A stretch of 64,000 nucleotides of DNA, from contig NZ_LMUH01000001.1 of the NCBI RefSeq assembly GCF_009766105.1, positions 302,288 to 366,287 of the forward strand, given 5' to 3'. The DNA comes from Granulicella sp. S156. GTDB lineage: Bacteria; Acidobacteriota; Terriglobia; Terriglobales; Acidobacteriaceae. The notes under the pieces were generated by a model. The model made no database searches. It was not told the origin of the DNA and saw only the letters and a program-made list of their open reading frames with translations. Below are positions 1 to 8,732 of the stretch, piece by piece. Within the stretch, counting starts at the first letter, position 1; every line of letters begins with the position of its first letter. A program made the position numbers and the translations under genes.

Positions 1-836
1 CCAGCCAGGATTGGATCGGCGTGGACAACAACTCCGCGACCGCGCGCACTAGCGGCTCGAACAAGCAAGGCATCAGCCCTTCTGCCAGCGTGATGTATAA
101 GCCGACGAGCTGGACAACAGCCTATGCCACCTATGCCAGCAGCCTGCAGCAGGGCGATATCGCTCCCGGTGGCGCCACTCTCGTGAATGCCAATCAGGCA
201 CTCCCACCCTACCGCAGCAAGGAGTGGGAGCTTGGCTTCAAGACGGAGGCCCGACCACTAGCGATTACAACCGCGTTGTTCCGGCTGGAACGGCCTTTCG
301 CGGATACCATTCCGTTCAACAACAGCGCTACGCAAACCATCTATGCGATCGTCGGGCAACAAGTGAATTACGGCGCAGAGATCTCCGGGCAAGGCACGCT
401 GTTCCATCGCCTGCTCGTGGATGGTGGCTTCACCGCACTCAACGCGCGGCTGAACAACACGAACGTGCCTTCAACCGAGGGCAAACGCTTCGTCGGTATC
501 CCTTCCTATAAGTCGAACCTGTTGAGCGAATACCGCGTGCCCGGCGTCGCGAACCTGAGCATCACAGGCGATTGGCAGTTTGTAGGAAAGCGTCCACAAG
601 ACGACCAGAACCTGCACACCACTACCGGCTACAACACGTTCGACTTCGGCTTCCGCTACTCGCACGCGTTTTTTACCAAGCTGGCGACGCTGCGTTTCAC
701 CTGCAATAACATCACCGATACCCGCTACTACTCGACGATCTCAGCCGGCGACATCACGGGAACCAACGCGAGCAGCAATACAGCTCACCTTGGCACGCCG
801 CGAACGATATCGACGTCGCTGAAGTTCGCCTTCTAA
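1..836 (+). CDS. TonB-dependent siderophore-type receptor, C-terminal part (5' truncated by window)
   Basis: The reading frame is already open at base 3 and runs to a TAA at 834-836, so this is the 3' end of a gene that begins before the window. The visible 270-odd residues are alternating beta-strand sequence typical of an outer-membrane beta-barrel. Barrel-type segments include YATYASSLQQG, EWELGFK, VNYGAEISG and the late motif NNITDTRYY. The protein ends in Phe after SLKFAF, the usual C-terminal signature for insertion by the BAM complex. The style (WELGFK, NYGAEISG, FGFRY) is that of ferric-siderophore receptors of the FhuA/FpvA class rather than the large carboxypeptidase-regulatory type found later in this window. 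The plug domain and TonB box are outside the window, so the ligand is unknown. It is convergent with the binding-protein gene that follows. Confidence 0.85.
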   Translation, partial: SQDWIGVDNNSATARTSGSNKQGISPSASVMYKPTSWTTAYATYASSLQQGDIAPGGATLVNANQALPPYRSKEWELGFKTEARPLAITTALFRLERPFADTIPFNNSATQTIYAIVGQQVNYGAEISGQGTLFHRLLVDGGFTALNARLNNTNVPSTEGKRFVGIPSYKSNLLSEYRVPGVANLSITGDWQFVGKRPQDDQNLHTTTGYNTFDFGFRYSHAFFTKLATLRFTCNNITDTRYYSTISAGDITGTNASSNTAHLGTPRTISTSLKFAF

Positions 837-855
837 GAGGAGACCCGGAGGCGCC

Positions 856-1803
856 TTATGCGTGAAGCGTAGAGGCGTCTCCGGGAGGATCGAACTGGTA
901 GCGGCGGAATAACCCTTGTGCCTCGTCGCCTCTGAGCCACTCTGCAAACGCGGCTGCACCGTTCGGGTTGGCGGCGTTCTGGAGAATCGCGGCATAGTAA
1001 ACCAGCGGCTCCGGATAGTACGTCTTCCCGTCAATCAACAGACTCACATCCGGATGCTCAGCGTGAACATTCTGACCACTCAGGTTGATGTCCTTTGGCA
1101 GAACGACGTAGGGTAGGTTGGCCCAACCGGGTCCGATCCTGTAAGAAGCACTGGCATCCAATTCACCGCTCTGCAGGCGTGCCTGATTGTTTCCGCCGGT
1201 AAGAATCTGAGCCGGGTTCAGTGTCGGACCAAGAACCTTCTCCACCAGATTTGGCTGATTGTATTTTTTGGCAGCCAGCATAATCGCAAAGATGATGTTG
1301 CGTCCTCCCGGGTCGCCGGCAGGATTGGAACGCGCAAAGCGCAGCCCAGGTTCCTGCAGAATCTCCCACCAGTTCGCCTTCCCCTTGGCGACAGCTTCGA
1401 ACTGAGGCGCAAAGCGACTCTTCGGACTGTACACAATGACCATCTCTGTGCGGGCGATCGGCTGCGCTATCTTCGCTTTACCAGCACGCATCACAGTGAG
1501 CATCGGACCGGGCGTGATGGGGATGAACACATCAGCCCGCAAACTCCCATCTACAATCGACTGCGCTACAGCATCTGCACCCTGCGCGTGACTATGCAGG
1601 TCCAGCTTGAGGCTCTGCGCAATCGACGCCTTGATAGGACCTTCCATGATCGGACGGATAGAACCAGCAGAGGCGACGTCGAGCACCGCCAATTCTTCAG
1701 CCAGCAAGCGAGTGGGAAATCCAGCAGCGATAGCTCCTGCGACGAGCGAACCTCCGCCCATCAAAAGCTCTCGCCTGTTGAAGTCTTTTCTGTCGCGTTT
1801 CAT
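856..1803 (-). CDS. Periplasmic substrate-binding protein, ModA/WtpA-like (molybdate/tungstate or related anion)
   Basis: A 315-aa secreted protein. The N-terminus carries a twin-arginine-like stretch (NRRELLMGGG) followed by a hydrophobic segment ending near LLAEE, so export may use Tat; Sec is possible. The mature part starts VLDVASAGSIRPIMEG, resembling the opening of family-1 extracellular solute-binding proteins of the molybdate/tungstate type, with ADVFIPITPGPM, MVIVYSPKSRF, GLRFARSNPAGDPGGRN and SGELDASASYRIG as further family-like blocks. The start ATG at 1803 is preceded by GGGGAAGGATCTCC. No ABC permease or ATPase gene is adjacent, so either the partners lie elsewhere or it is an orphan binding protein. 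Molybdate or tungstate is an inference from family; the nitrate reductase in this window needs molybdenum but lies 40 kb away. Confidence 0.7.
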   Translation of the reverse strand: MKRDRKDFNRRELLMGGGSLVAGAIAAGFPTRLLAEELAVLDVASAGSIRPIMEGPIKASIAQSLKLDLHSHAQGADAVAQSIVDGSLRADVFIPITPGPMLTVMRAGKAKIAQPIARTEMVIVYSPKSRFAPQFEAVAKGKANWWEILQEPGLRFARSNPAGDPGGRNIIFAIMLAAKKYNQPNLVEKVLGPTLNPAQILTGGNNQARLQSGELDASASYRIGPGWANLPYVVLPKDINLSGQNVHAEHPDVSLLIDGKTYYPEPLVYYAAILQNAANPNGAAAFAEWLRGDEAQGLFRRYQFDPPGDASTLHA

Positions 1804-2028
1804 GGAGATCCTTCCCCTCTTCGAGGGAGATAGAGGTTTGCGCTATCGATTTTATACGGAGCGAAACGATATCTTTTGTCTGTGCCGGGCGGCGAGGCCA
1901 CTGCGGAGCGCTGGTAAGACAGAGACTAGCTTCGAGGATGGCGTACACTTGGAACGGCTATTGATCGAATAAAAGATCACGCCCAACCGTTCCGACGCAC
2001 GATGTTCCCGGAGGGATCCCGGTGTCGA

Positions 2029-5000
2029 ATGCCTTCTCCACCCATACAAAGACCACCGCCCAAAGGCACATCACCGGAGATTCCCGTTGTGGCCATCGGG
2101 GCATCGGCAGGGGGGCTGGAAGCTCTTACGGCAATTCTGCATGCGCTTCCCACAGATATCGCATTGGCGTTCATTCTGATTCAGCACCTCGACCCCAAAC
2201 GCCGTAGCCTTTTGCCGGAACTGCTTGCGAAGGCGACAAAAATTCCTGTACTCGAAGCCATCAACTCGATGAAAATCGAGTCCAACCGCGTCTATGTGAT
2301 GCCCAGCAACGTAGACATCTCCATCACGGATGGCCACTTCGGACTGATACCGCGAGTCGCGGATCACAAGCAACACTTGCCCATCGACATCTTCATGCGT
2401 TCGCTGGCCGAAGTACGCAAGAACAAGGCCATCGGCGTCATCCTTTCGGGCACAGCATCCGACGGCACAGCCGGGGTTGAAGCGATTCGCGCCAAAGGTG
2501 GAGTGACCTTCGCCCAGAGCCCGGAGACAGCGAAGTTCGGCGGCATGCCACGGAGCGCCATCGAATCTGGCTGCATCGATTACGTTCTATCTCCCGAGAA
2601 GATTGCGGCGGAACTGGCCTGGATGAGCACCCACCCCAACGCCCGGCGCAAGTTGCTGGATCCCCAGGAAGAGCCCAAAGACGATCATGACGTCTTCGAT
2701 TCAATTTTGAATGTGGTCAGTACTTCACAGGGCGCAGACTTCACCAAATACAAACCCAATACGATTCATCGGCGTACGCAGCAGCGCATGGCTGCGCTTC
2801 GGATCACTTCCCTTGCGGTATATCTCACCTATCTCGGCGAACATCCAGAAGAGGTAGCAGCGCTCTCCCATCATGTTCTGATTCCCGTAACAGAGTTCTT
2901 CCGCAATCCGGAGGTCTTTGAGGACCTTGCAAAGACAGTGTATCCAGCGATCGTTGCAGAAAAAGCAGAGGGGTCGCTGCGTATCTGGGTAGTCGCCTGT
3001 TCCAGCGGAGAAGAGGTGTACTCGCTGGCGATTACCTTGCTGGAGTTTCTAGGTGCAAGAGCAGATGGCATCCGCATCCAGATCTTTGGCACGGACATCA
3101 ATGAGAAAGGGATTGCGAAGGCGCGCTCCGGCATCTACCCCGACAGCGCCATGAAGAATGTCTCTGCAGCCCGCATTGCAAAGTTTTTCACGAGGGTAAC
3201 AGGGGGATACCGGGTCAACAAATCGATCCGCGATCTGTGTGTCTTTGCGCGTCAGAATGTCACTAAAGACCCACCCTTTTCGAGCCTGGATCTCATCTCT
3301 TGCCGGAACTTCCTGATCTACATTCAACCGGAGCTGCAGGAAAGAGTGATCTCGACCCTGCACTACGCCTTGAATACCTCCGGATTTCTGCTGCTGGGCA
3401 GTGCCGAGAGTGCAGCCTCTTATCCGCAGATGTTTACGCCATTGAATAAAAAGAGCAAAATCTACTCCAAAAAGGTTGGCAATCACCGGCAACAGCATAC
3501 GTTCAAGACAAGCCGGACTCCCCTGCAGGCGACGGCATCGCCGATAACAAAAGCGCAGCCCATCAGCCGTTCGAGCCAGAATGAAGCCGAGCTGCAGCAA
3601 CTCGCCGATCGAATCGTGCTGAAGGAGTGTGCCCCGCCCGGCGTGATCGTCAACGATGCCCTTGAGATCCTTCAGTTTCGCGGTCGAACCAGTCCTTACC
3701 TGGAGCCTGCGTCCGGACGCGCGAATCTTAATCTGCTGAATATGGTCCATGACGAGCTGGCCATCGCCCTGCGCACGGCCATCGCTTCCGCCAGAAAAAA
3801 AGCTGCGTCCATCAAGAAAAAGAACGTCGCTTTTGAACATAACGGCAAAAGGCGTGTGGTCGATTTATCCGTGATTCCCATGGAAGAACCGGTTTCCGGA
3901 ATAGGGCGGTGTTATCTCATCCTCTTTGAGGGCGCAGCACCTCTAATCGAGACACACGGCAAAACAAGTCAGCGCCTGCCTGTGAAGGCAAGCGATCTTG
4001 CTCGGAGAACGATTCTTGAGCAGAAACGCGAACTGCAAGCCACACGCGCGCTGCTCAAGGAGCATCTGGGAGCACACGAAACGCTCCGCGAAGACTATCA
4101 GTCCGCCAACGAAGAGATGCTCTCTGCCAACGAAGAGCTGCAAAGTACCAATGAAGAGCTGGAGACTTCCAAAGAGGAGTTGCAAGCCACCAACGAAGAA
4201 CTCACCACCGTCAACGATGAGTTGAACAGCAACAACACAACCCTGCATCTGCTTGGGAATGACCTGAAGAACCTGCTCGAAAGCACCGTGATCCCTATCG
4301 TGATGGTCGATAGCGGTCTGTGCATACGCCGCATGACCCCTACGGCAGAGACCATCTTTAAAGTGCTTCCCACCGATATAGGACGCCCCATTACCGATAT
4401 CCGGCCGGACCTCAACGTTGATTTAAAACCTCTGCTTACAACTGTTCTCCGAGACGTCGTAGATCTCGAACGAGAGGTACAGGATCAGCAAGGCCGCTGG
4501 TATCGGCTGCAGGTAAAACCCTACAAGACATTCGATGACCGCAGCGATGGCGCAGTCTTAGTCCTCATGGATATCGATGTCATCAAGAAGCGCAATCAGG
4601 AGCTGGTACTTGCGAGCGAGTTTACCAAGTCCATCATCGAAACCATGCCCGAGCCTGTATTGGTATTGAATGCCGACTTGCACGTCCTGATGGCGAACTA
4701 TTCTTTCTATCAGGCCTTTGAAGTTACACCGGAGGCAACACTGAACCGGTTTGTGTATAGCCTCGGGGATGGGCAGTGGAATAAAGCCGATCTTCGGACC
4801 CTGTTGGAAGAGGTTCTGCCGCACGACAGAAATTTCCTGAATCATGAGGTCATCTACGATTTTCCCGGCATCGGCTGGAAGTCCTTCATGCTCAGTGGGC
4901 GCTACATGGTGCAGGAGCCGGAAGCAGCCCCCCTGATCCTCTTGTCCCTCACGGATATGACCAAGCGCAAGAAGATCGAAGCGGCGCTCATCCAGGCAGA

Positions 5001-5685
5001 GAAGCTGGCCATTGCGAGCCGTCTGGCGGCCACCATCGCGCATGAGATCAATAATCCGTTGGAGGCGATCACCAATCTTCTTTATCTCGCCTCGACCGGA
5101 GATGATGCGGCAGCAGCAAAAGCCTATGCGACCCAGGCACTGGAAGAGGTCGGCCGCGTCTCACACATCACGCAGCAGACACTCAAGTTCTACCGGCAAT
5201 CTACAGCTCCGTCGTCGGTGCAGGTCTCTGAGATCCTGGACTCTCTGCTGGTGCTTTATCACGGAAAGCTCCTGGCCAATAACATCATCATCCATCGTCA
5301 ATATAGAGACAGTCCGTCGATCCTTTGCCTGGCAGGAGACCTTCGTCAGATCTTTGCGAATATCATCTCCAACGCTGTCGACGCGATGAGGTCGGGTTCC
5401 ATCACCCTGCGGGTAAGAGCCTCCTATGACTGGCATAACCCAGAACGACGCGGTATACGTACGACCATTGCCGACACCGGCACGGGAATGGAAGCCAAGA
5501 CGCTCCACCGAATCTATGAGCCGTTCTTTACGACCAAGAACGAGACTGGCACCGGGCTTGGCATGTGGGTGTCTGCTCAACTTGTCGAACGACTGCAGGG
5601 CGATCTGCGGGTGTCCAGCACAACGCGCCCCGGAAGAAGTGGTACGGCCTTCTCCCTCTTCTTACCCCTTGAGCTATCGAAGTAG
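2029..5685 (+). CDS. CheB-CheR-PAS-PAS-histidine kinase hybrid
   Basis: A very large (about 1,218 aa) signalling protein that strings together domains in this order. CheB methylesterase lies at about residues 15-205, with GASAGG carrying the nucleophile Ser, a QHLDPK histidine and SGTASDGTAG carrying the Asp. CheR methyltransferase lies at about 220-485, with the SAM motif ACSSGEEVYSLA. A long coiled coil of NEELQ/TNEEL repeats covers about 640-750. Two PAS-like sensor segments follow. A histidine kinase starts with the H-box IAHEINNPLEA and ends with an HATPase domain (NIISNAVDAM, DTGTGM, GTGLGMW). There is no receiver domain and no transmembrane segment, so it is probably cytoplasmic. The chosen ATG lies about 13 nt after CGGAGGGAT; an in-frame ATG at 2002 is possible but has no RBS. 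No chemotaxis genes surround it, so it is unlikely to be a classical chemoreceptor modifier. Confidence 0.9.
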   Translation: MPSPPIQRPPPKGTSPEIPVVAIGASAGGLEALTAILHALPTDIALAFILIQHLDPKRRSLLPELLAKATKIPVLEAINSMKIESNRVYVMPSNVDISITDGHFGLIPRVADHKQHLPIDIFMRSLAEVRKNKAIGVILSGTASDGTAGVEAIRAKGGVTFAQSPETAKFGGMPRSAIESGCIDYVLSPEKIAAELAWMSTHPNARRKLLDPQEEPKDDHDVFDSILNVVSTSQGADFTKYKPNTIHRRTQQRMAALRITSLAVYLTYLGEHPEEVAALSHHVLIPVTEFFRNPEVFEDLAKTVYPAIVAEKAEGSLRIWVVACSSGEEVYSLAITLLEFLGARADGIRIQIFGTDINEKGIAKARSGIYPDSAMKNVSAARIAKFFTRVTGGYRVNKSIRDLCVFARQNVTKDPPFSSLDLISCRNFLIYIQPELQERVISTLHYALNTSGFLLLGSAESAASYPQMFTPLNKKSKIYSKKVGNHRQQHTFKTSRTPLQATASPITKAQPISRSSQNEAELQQLADRIVLKECAPPGVIVNDALEILQFRGRTSPYLEPASGRANLNLLNMVHDELAIALRTAIASARKKAASIKKKNVAFEHNGKRRVVDLSVIPMEEPVSGIGRCYLILFEGAAPLIETHGKTSQRLPVKASDLARRTILEQKRELQATRALLKEHLGAHETLREDYQSANEEMLSANEELQSTNEELETSKEELQATNEELTTVNDELNSNNTTLHLLGNDLKNLLESTVIPIVMVDSGLCIRRMTPTAETIFKVLPTDIGRPITDIRPDLNVDLKPLLTTVLRDVVDLEREVQDQQGRWYRLQVKPYKTFDDRSDGAVLVLMDIDVIKKRNQELVLASEFTKSIIETMPEPVLVLNADLHVLMANYSFYQAFEVTPEATLNRFVYSLGDGQWNKADLRTLLEEVLPHDRNFLNHEVIYDFPGIGWKSFMLSGRYMVQEPEAAPLILLSLTDMTKRKKIEAALIQAEKLAIASRLAATIAHEINNPLEAITNLLYLASTGDDAAAAKAYATQALEEVGRVSHITQQTLKFYRQSTAPSSVQVSEILDSLLVLYHGKLLANNIIIHRQYRDSPSILCLAGDLRQIFANIISNAVDAMRSGSITLRVRASYDWHNPERRGIRTTIADTGTGMEAKTLHRIYEPFFTTKNETGTGLGMWVSAQLVERLQGDLRVSSTTRPGRSGTAFSLFLPLELSK

Positions 5686-5701
5686 AGAAATCGTACCGCG
5701 C

Positions 5702-7522
5702 TCAGCGAACCCGATAGACACGAGCTTCCCATCCCGCCATACGGACCGTGGCTTTTCCGCTTTCCCTGCGATTGTCTGAGGAGAGGACAAGCTCTCCAAC
5801 CTTGAGCGTCGTTGGAAGCGCATAGTCGACCGGCTCTCGGCTGAAATTCATCAGGACAAGATACTTGTCCTCGCCTAACGAACGCGTATAAGAAAAAATC
5901 TTTGGGTTCTCCGGATCAAGATCTTGGTAGTCGCCGTAGATAAGTGCCGGCGTACTGGCGCGGAGTGCGATCAAGCCGCGAAAATATTCATAGACCGAAT
6001 TGGGATCCTTCAGCTGCTGTTCGGCATTGATGGTTCCATAGTTTGGATTGACAGCGATCCACGGGACCTCAGCCGTGGTGAAGCCTCCGTTCCGGGAACC
6101 GTTCCACTGCATGGGAGTGCGTGAGTTATCGCGGCTGGTGTGCCGCATATCATCCATATATTGTGCTGCCGTCTCTTTGCCGCTCAGCACATCGGCCTTC
6201 CAGGCGTTCTTCGCCTCGATATCCCGCAGTTGATCGATCTTTTGAAAGGGATAGTTGGTCATGCCTAACTCGTCCCCCTGGTAGAGAAACGGTGTGCCTC
6301 GCTGTGTCAGCAGCAGCGTTGCCAGGACTTTGGCAGACGGCGCCCGCCACTCCGGCGAGTCGTCACCGAACGTTGAGACAACACGCGGGTTGTCGTGGTT
6401 GGAGAGAAAGATCGTATTCCAGCTGTGCGCATCAAGCCCTGCGGTCTGTCGCGCATAAAGCGCCTTCAACTCCGGAAGCGTCCATGGGCGAATCTTGCGA
6501 CCATCCCGTTCCAGATGCACGATATCGAAGTTGAAGATCATGTTGAGCTCTTTACGACGCTCATCGACCAGCAGAGGCGTTTTCTGCAATGAAATTCCAA
6601 GCGCCTCTCCCACCGTCAGCGTGTCGTACTGCGAGAGCACGTTGCGGTTCATCTCCTGAATATATTCGTGGAGATGCGGCCCCGAGGCATAGACGTCGCT
6701 GGAACTCTCTCCCCGTTTGAGGTCTGGAAACGCGGGGTTCTTGGAGATAAATGGAATCACATCCATGCGGAACCCATCGACTCCCTTGTCCAACCAGAAC
6801 TTCATGATGCTGTACACATCGGCGCGAACTTTGGGATTGTCCCAGTTGAGGTCCGGTTGTTTTTCCGCAAAGAGATGGAGATAGTATTCGTTCGTCGCCG
6901 GATCGAGCTTCCAGGCCGAACCAGAAAAGAAAGACGGGAAATTATTGGGCGGCGGCGGCGTGCCATTCTCCCCAGGCTTGCCGGGCCGCCAGAAGTAGAA
7001 GTCGCGATAAGGGTTGTCCTTCGATTTGCGGCTTTCGACAAACCAGCTATTTTCGTCACTGGTGTGATTGACGACCAGGTCGAGAATCAACCGCATGTGC
7101 CGCTTCTTGATTCCGGCAAGAAGCTCGTCGAAGTCGGCCATGGTGCCGAACTCCGCCATGATCTTGCGATAGTCGCGGATGTCATAGCCATTGTCCGCAT
7201 TGGGCGAGTCATAGTGCGGTCCAAGCCAGACGACATTGACTCCGAGCCTCTGCAGGTAGTCGAGCCTGGAAGTGACACCGCGCAGATCGCCGATGCCGTC
7301 TCCGTTAGAGTCCTGGAACGAACGCGGATATACCTCGTACACCACCGCTTCCTTCCACCAGGTTGGAATGTACCCATTGATTGTGCGGCCCTCCTGCGTA
7401 AGGACGTGCGACGGAGTGGCGGAGGGTGTAAACGGCATAGTCCCAGTCTGCGCGCAAGCGTGACCTGCGGCAAACCCACCAAACAACCCGCCGACGAAGC
7501 CGGCAACGATAAGGGAACGCAT
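5702..7522 (-). CDS. Secreted GH13 alpha-glucosidase / oligo-1,6-glucosidase-type enzyme
   Basis: A 606-aa glycoside hydrolase of family 13. An N-terminal signal peptide (MRSLIVAGFVGG ... HACAQ) targets it out of the cytoplasm. The catalytic barrel begins WWKEAVVYEVYPRSFQDSNGD, shows VVNHTSDENSWF, and has the three GH13 catalytic sites: GFRMDVIPF (nucleophile Asp), VGEALG (acid/base Glu) and LSNHDNPR (Asp). QPDLNWDNP is typical of the alpha-glucosidase/oligo-1,6-glucosidase subfamilies, which hydrolyse alpha-glucosidic bonds at the non-reducing ends of malto- and isomalto-oligosaccharides. The C-terminal beta domain covers about the last 90 residues. The ATG at 7522 is preferred to the TTG three bases upstream. 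It is convergent with the sensor kinase, only 16 bp from its stop codon. The exact substrate cannot be read from sequence; sucrose-isomerase-like or trehalose-active relatives are alternatives. Confidence 0.9.
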   Translation of the reverse strand: MRSLIVAGFVGGLFGGFAAGHACAQTGTMPFTPSATPSHVLTQEGRTINGYIPTWWKEAVVYEVYPRSFQDSNGDGIGDLRGVTSRLDYLQRLGVNVVWLGPHYDSPNADNGYDIRDYRKIMAEFGTMADFDELLAGIKKRHMRLILDLVVNHTSDENSWFVESRKSKDNPYRDFYFWRPGKPGENGTPPPPNNFPSFFSGSAWKLDPATNEYYLHLFAEKQPDLNWDNPKVRADVYSIMKFWLDKGVDGFRMDVIPFISKNPAFPDLKRGESSSDVYASGPHLHEYIQEMNRNVLSQYDTLTVGEALGISLQKTPLLVDERRKELNMIFNFDIVHLERDGRKIRPWTLPELKALYARQTAGLDAHSWNTIFLSNHDNPRVVSTFGDDSPEWRAPSAKVLATLLLTQRGTPFLYQGDELGMTNYPFQKIDQLRDIEAKNAWKADVLSGKETAAQYMDDMRHTSRDNSRTPMQWNGSRNGGFTTAEVPWIAVNPNYGTINAEQQLKDPNSVYEYFRGLIALRASTPALIYGDYQDLDPENPKIFSYTRSLGEDKYLVLMNFSREPVDYALPTTLKVGELVLSSDNRRESGKATVRMAGWEARVYRVR

Positions 7523-7719
7523 CAAGACAGTCTCTCTAAAAAGAAGACGGGGCGCCGATAACTTTTATCCCCTTCCTCCATTTCACTGCTGCAAGTTATC
7601 TAGCGTGAATTAAATCACTTTATGAATGCATGAACCGATCTCAGGGTCAGCTCGAATTCACCGGCTAGAAGGATCACGATGTGTAGGGTAGGGGGTATCA
7701 CTCGGAAGCGAGCAGATTG

Positions 7720-8253
7720 CTAGTGTCCCCTGGCCTGCTCAACCCATCGCTGCTCATTCACTCCCTTCACCAAGAGCCAGAGCATTAGTGCAGCCTCCGC
7801 AACGAATCCGAGAACTTCGGTGAAGACGGCTACACCATGCATACGCCATGGAGCAAGGAAGACAAACCATCCGAAGCCCGCTATCAAAATTAACAGCCCC
7901 AGTGCCCTTGGCAAGAAGGCCGAACGAAGAATCAGAACGCCGATCAGAAAACAGTACACTCCGAAGAAGAGCAGCGGATTAGCTGGTGGCTTCCCGCTGG
8001 GATACAACTCCGGCAACATCATGGCGACCCCTGCGAAATTGAATAGCATGGCGACGGACGACAGAATCCTGCCCGACGGCCAGAACAGCCGGCAAAACAG
8101 AATTCCGAGCACGAGGTAGAGCGCAATCGAGATGAAGTTGGTCACCTTTCCCGATACGGCAAAATGCTTACTAAGCAGAACCTGTCCCACAATTGCTGTC
8201 AGGAAGTACAGCAGATAGATAAGACCCGTTGTCCTTGCCAACGAACTCCTCAT
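7720..8253 (-). CDS. Small integral membrane protein, DUF4386-like
   Basis: A 177-aa hydrophobic protein with about six predicted membrane segments, for example LIYLLYFLTAIVGQVLL, FISIALYLVLGILFCRLF, FGVYCFLIGVLIL and LGLLILIAGFGWFVFL. The opening SLARTTGLIYLLYFLTAI and the Pro/Leu-rich C-terminal half resemble DUF4386 proteins, which have no defined biochemical role. An upstream in-frame start at 8322 would add 23 mostly basic residues. The ATG at 8253 is chosen because GGAGG sits about 10 nt before it and the membrane protein starts cleanly there. It is transcribed away from the pectin-locus receptor and has no clear functional partner. Confidence 0.7.
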   Translation of the reverse strand: MRSSLARTTGLIYLLYFLTAIVGQVLLSKHFAVSGKVTNFISIALYLVLGILFCRLFWPSGRILSSVAMLFNFAGVAMMLPELYPSGKPPANPLLFFGVYCFLIGVLILRSAFLPRALGLLILIAGFGWFVFLAPWRMHGVAVFTEVLGFVAEAALMLWLLVKGVNEQRWVEQARGH

Positions 8254-8732
8254 GCTTGTACGACCTCCATGGCGTTTCAATCCCATTTTCAAGGCGAGGA
8301 TAGCACGCAACACGCGACGCAACCCCTAATGAGTTGTCGGGCTGCGGGTTTGGACATCAAACGCATTCATGGAGAGGTAGAACCAGTTTGTATTTCTGAT
8401 TCTGGCGAGTCGTCGGCCAATAGGACGTCGAGGTGGCTCCCTCAGCCCTCTTTGTGTTCATAACCCAAAGAGCCTAAGTTACGCCTAATCGAAACTATGG
8501 GTTCAAAGCTGCCACCTACCGAACTTCACTCCTGCACCGGCTTCTGGCAATGATGCTCAGAGGTCGCGGACACACAGAGGAAGGGGCAGGAGTGAAACAT
8601 TCGGCTCTATTTGATGGGGATTATGCTGTCAGGCATATTTATTGGAATAATTTTTCTATTGACATCAAACATGTCAGACAGGTAAGGTTCTGTGGCTGAG
8701 AAGCAATCGCTTTAACCTGTCCCGGAGAAATC
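8254..8732. promoter_or_regulatory. Divergent intergenic region upstream of the pectin-locus TonB receptor
   Basis: About 480 bp separate the DUF4386-like gene from the TonB receptor. No convincing coding frame is seen. The last 110 bp are AT-rich and hold TTGACA at 8659-8664, overlapped by an imperfect palindrome. CCGGAGAAATC just before the receptor ATG at 8733 is a good ribosome binding site. The part from about 8254 to 8600 shows nothing I can interpret. Confidence 0.5.
8627..8681 (+). promoter_or_regulatory. Candidate operator pair (TGTCAGRCA) and -35 box
   Basis: Two copies of TGTCAGRCA occur at 8627-8635 and 8672-8680. The second, TGTCAGACA, is a perfect odd palindrome (TGTC-A-GACA). 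It also forms TGACAT-N5-ATGTCA with the overlapping TTGACA box. Such short two-fold sites resemble those of GntR/FadR-type repressors, but that is an inference. A very similar 12-mer, CATGTCATACAG, occurs upstream of the GH28 gene at 17831-17842. Confidence 0.4.

Noticed and set aside
3049..3840. A 263-codon minus-strand frame within the CheB-CheR-kinase gene.
   Set aside because: It is the shadow of the CheR and linker region; no start signal or family features.
6668..7561. A 297-codon plus-strand frame over the GH13 gene.
   Set aside because: It is antisense to a protein with all GH13 catalytic motifs. Its composition is rich in Arg and Val as expected for a shadow frame.
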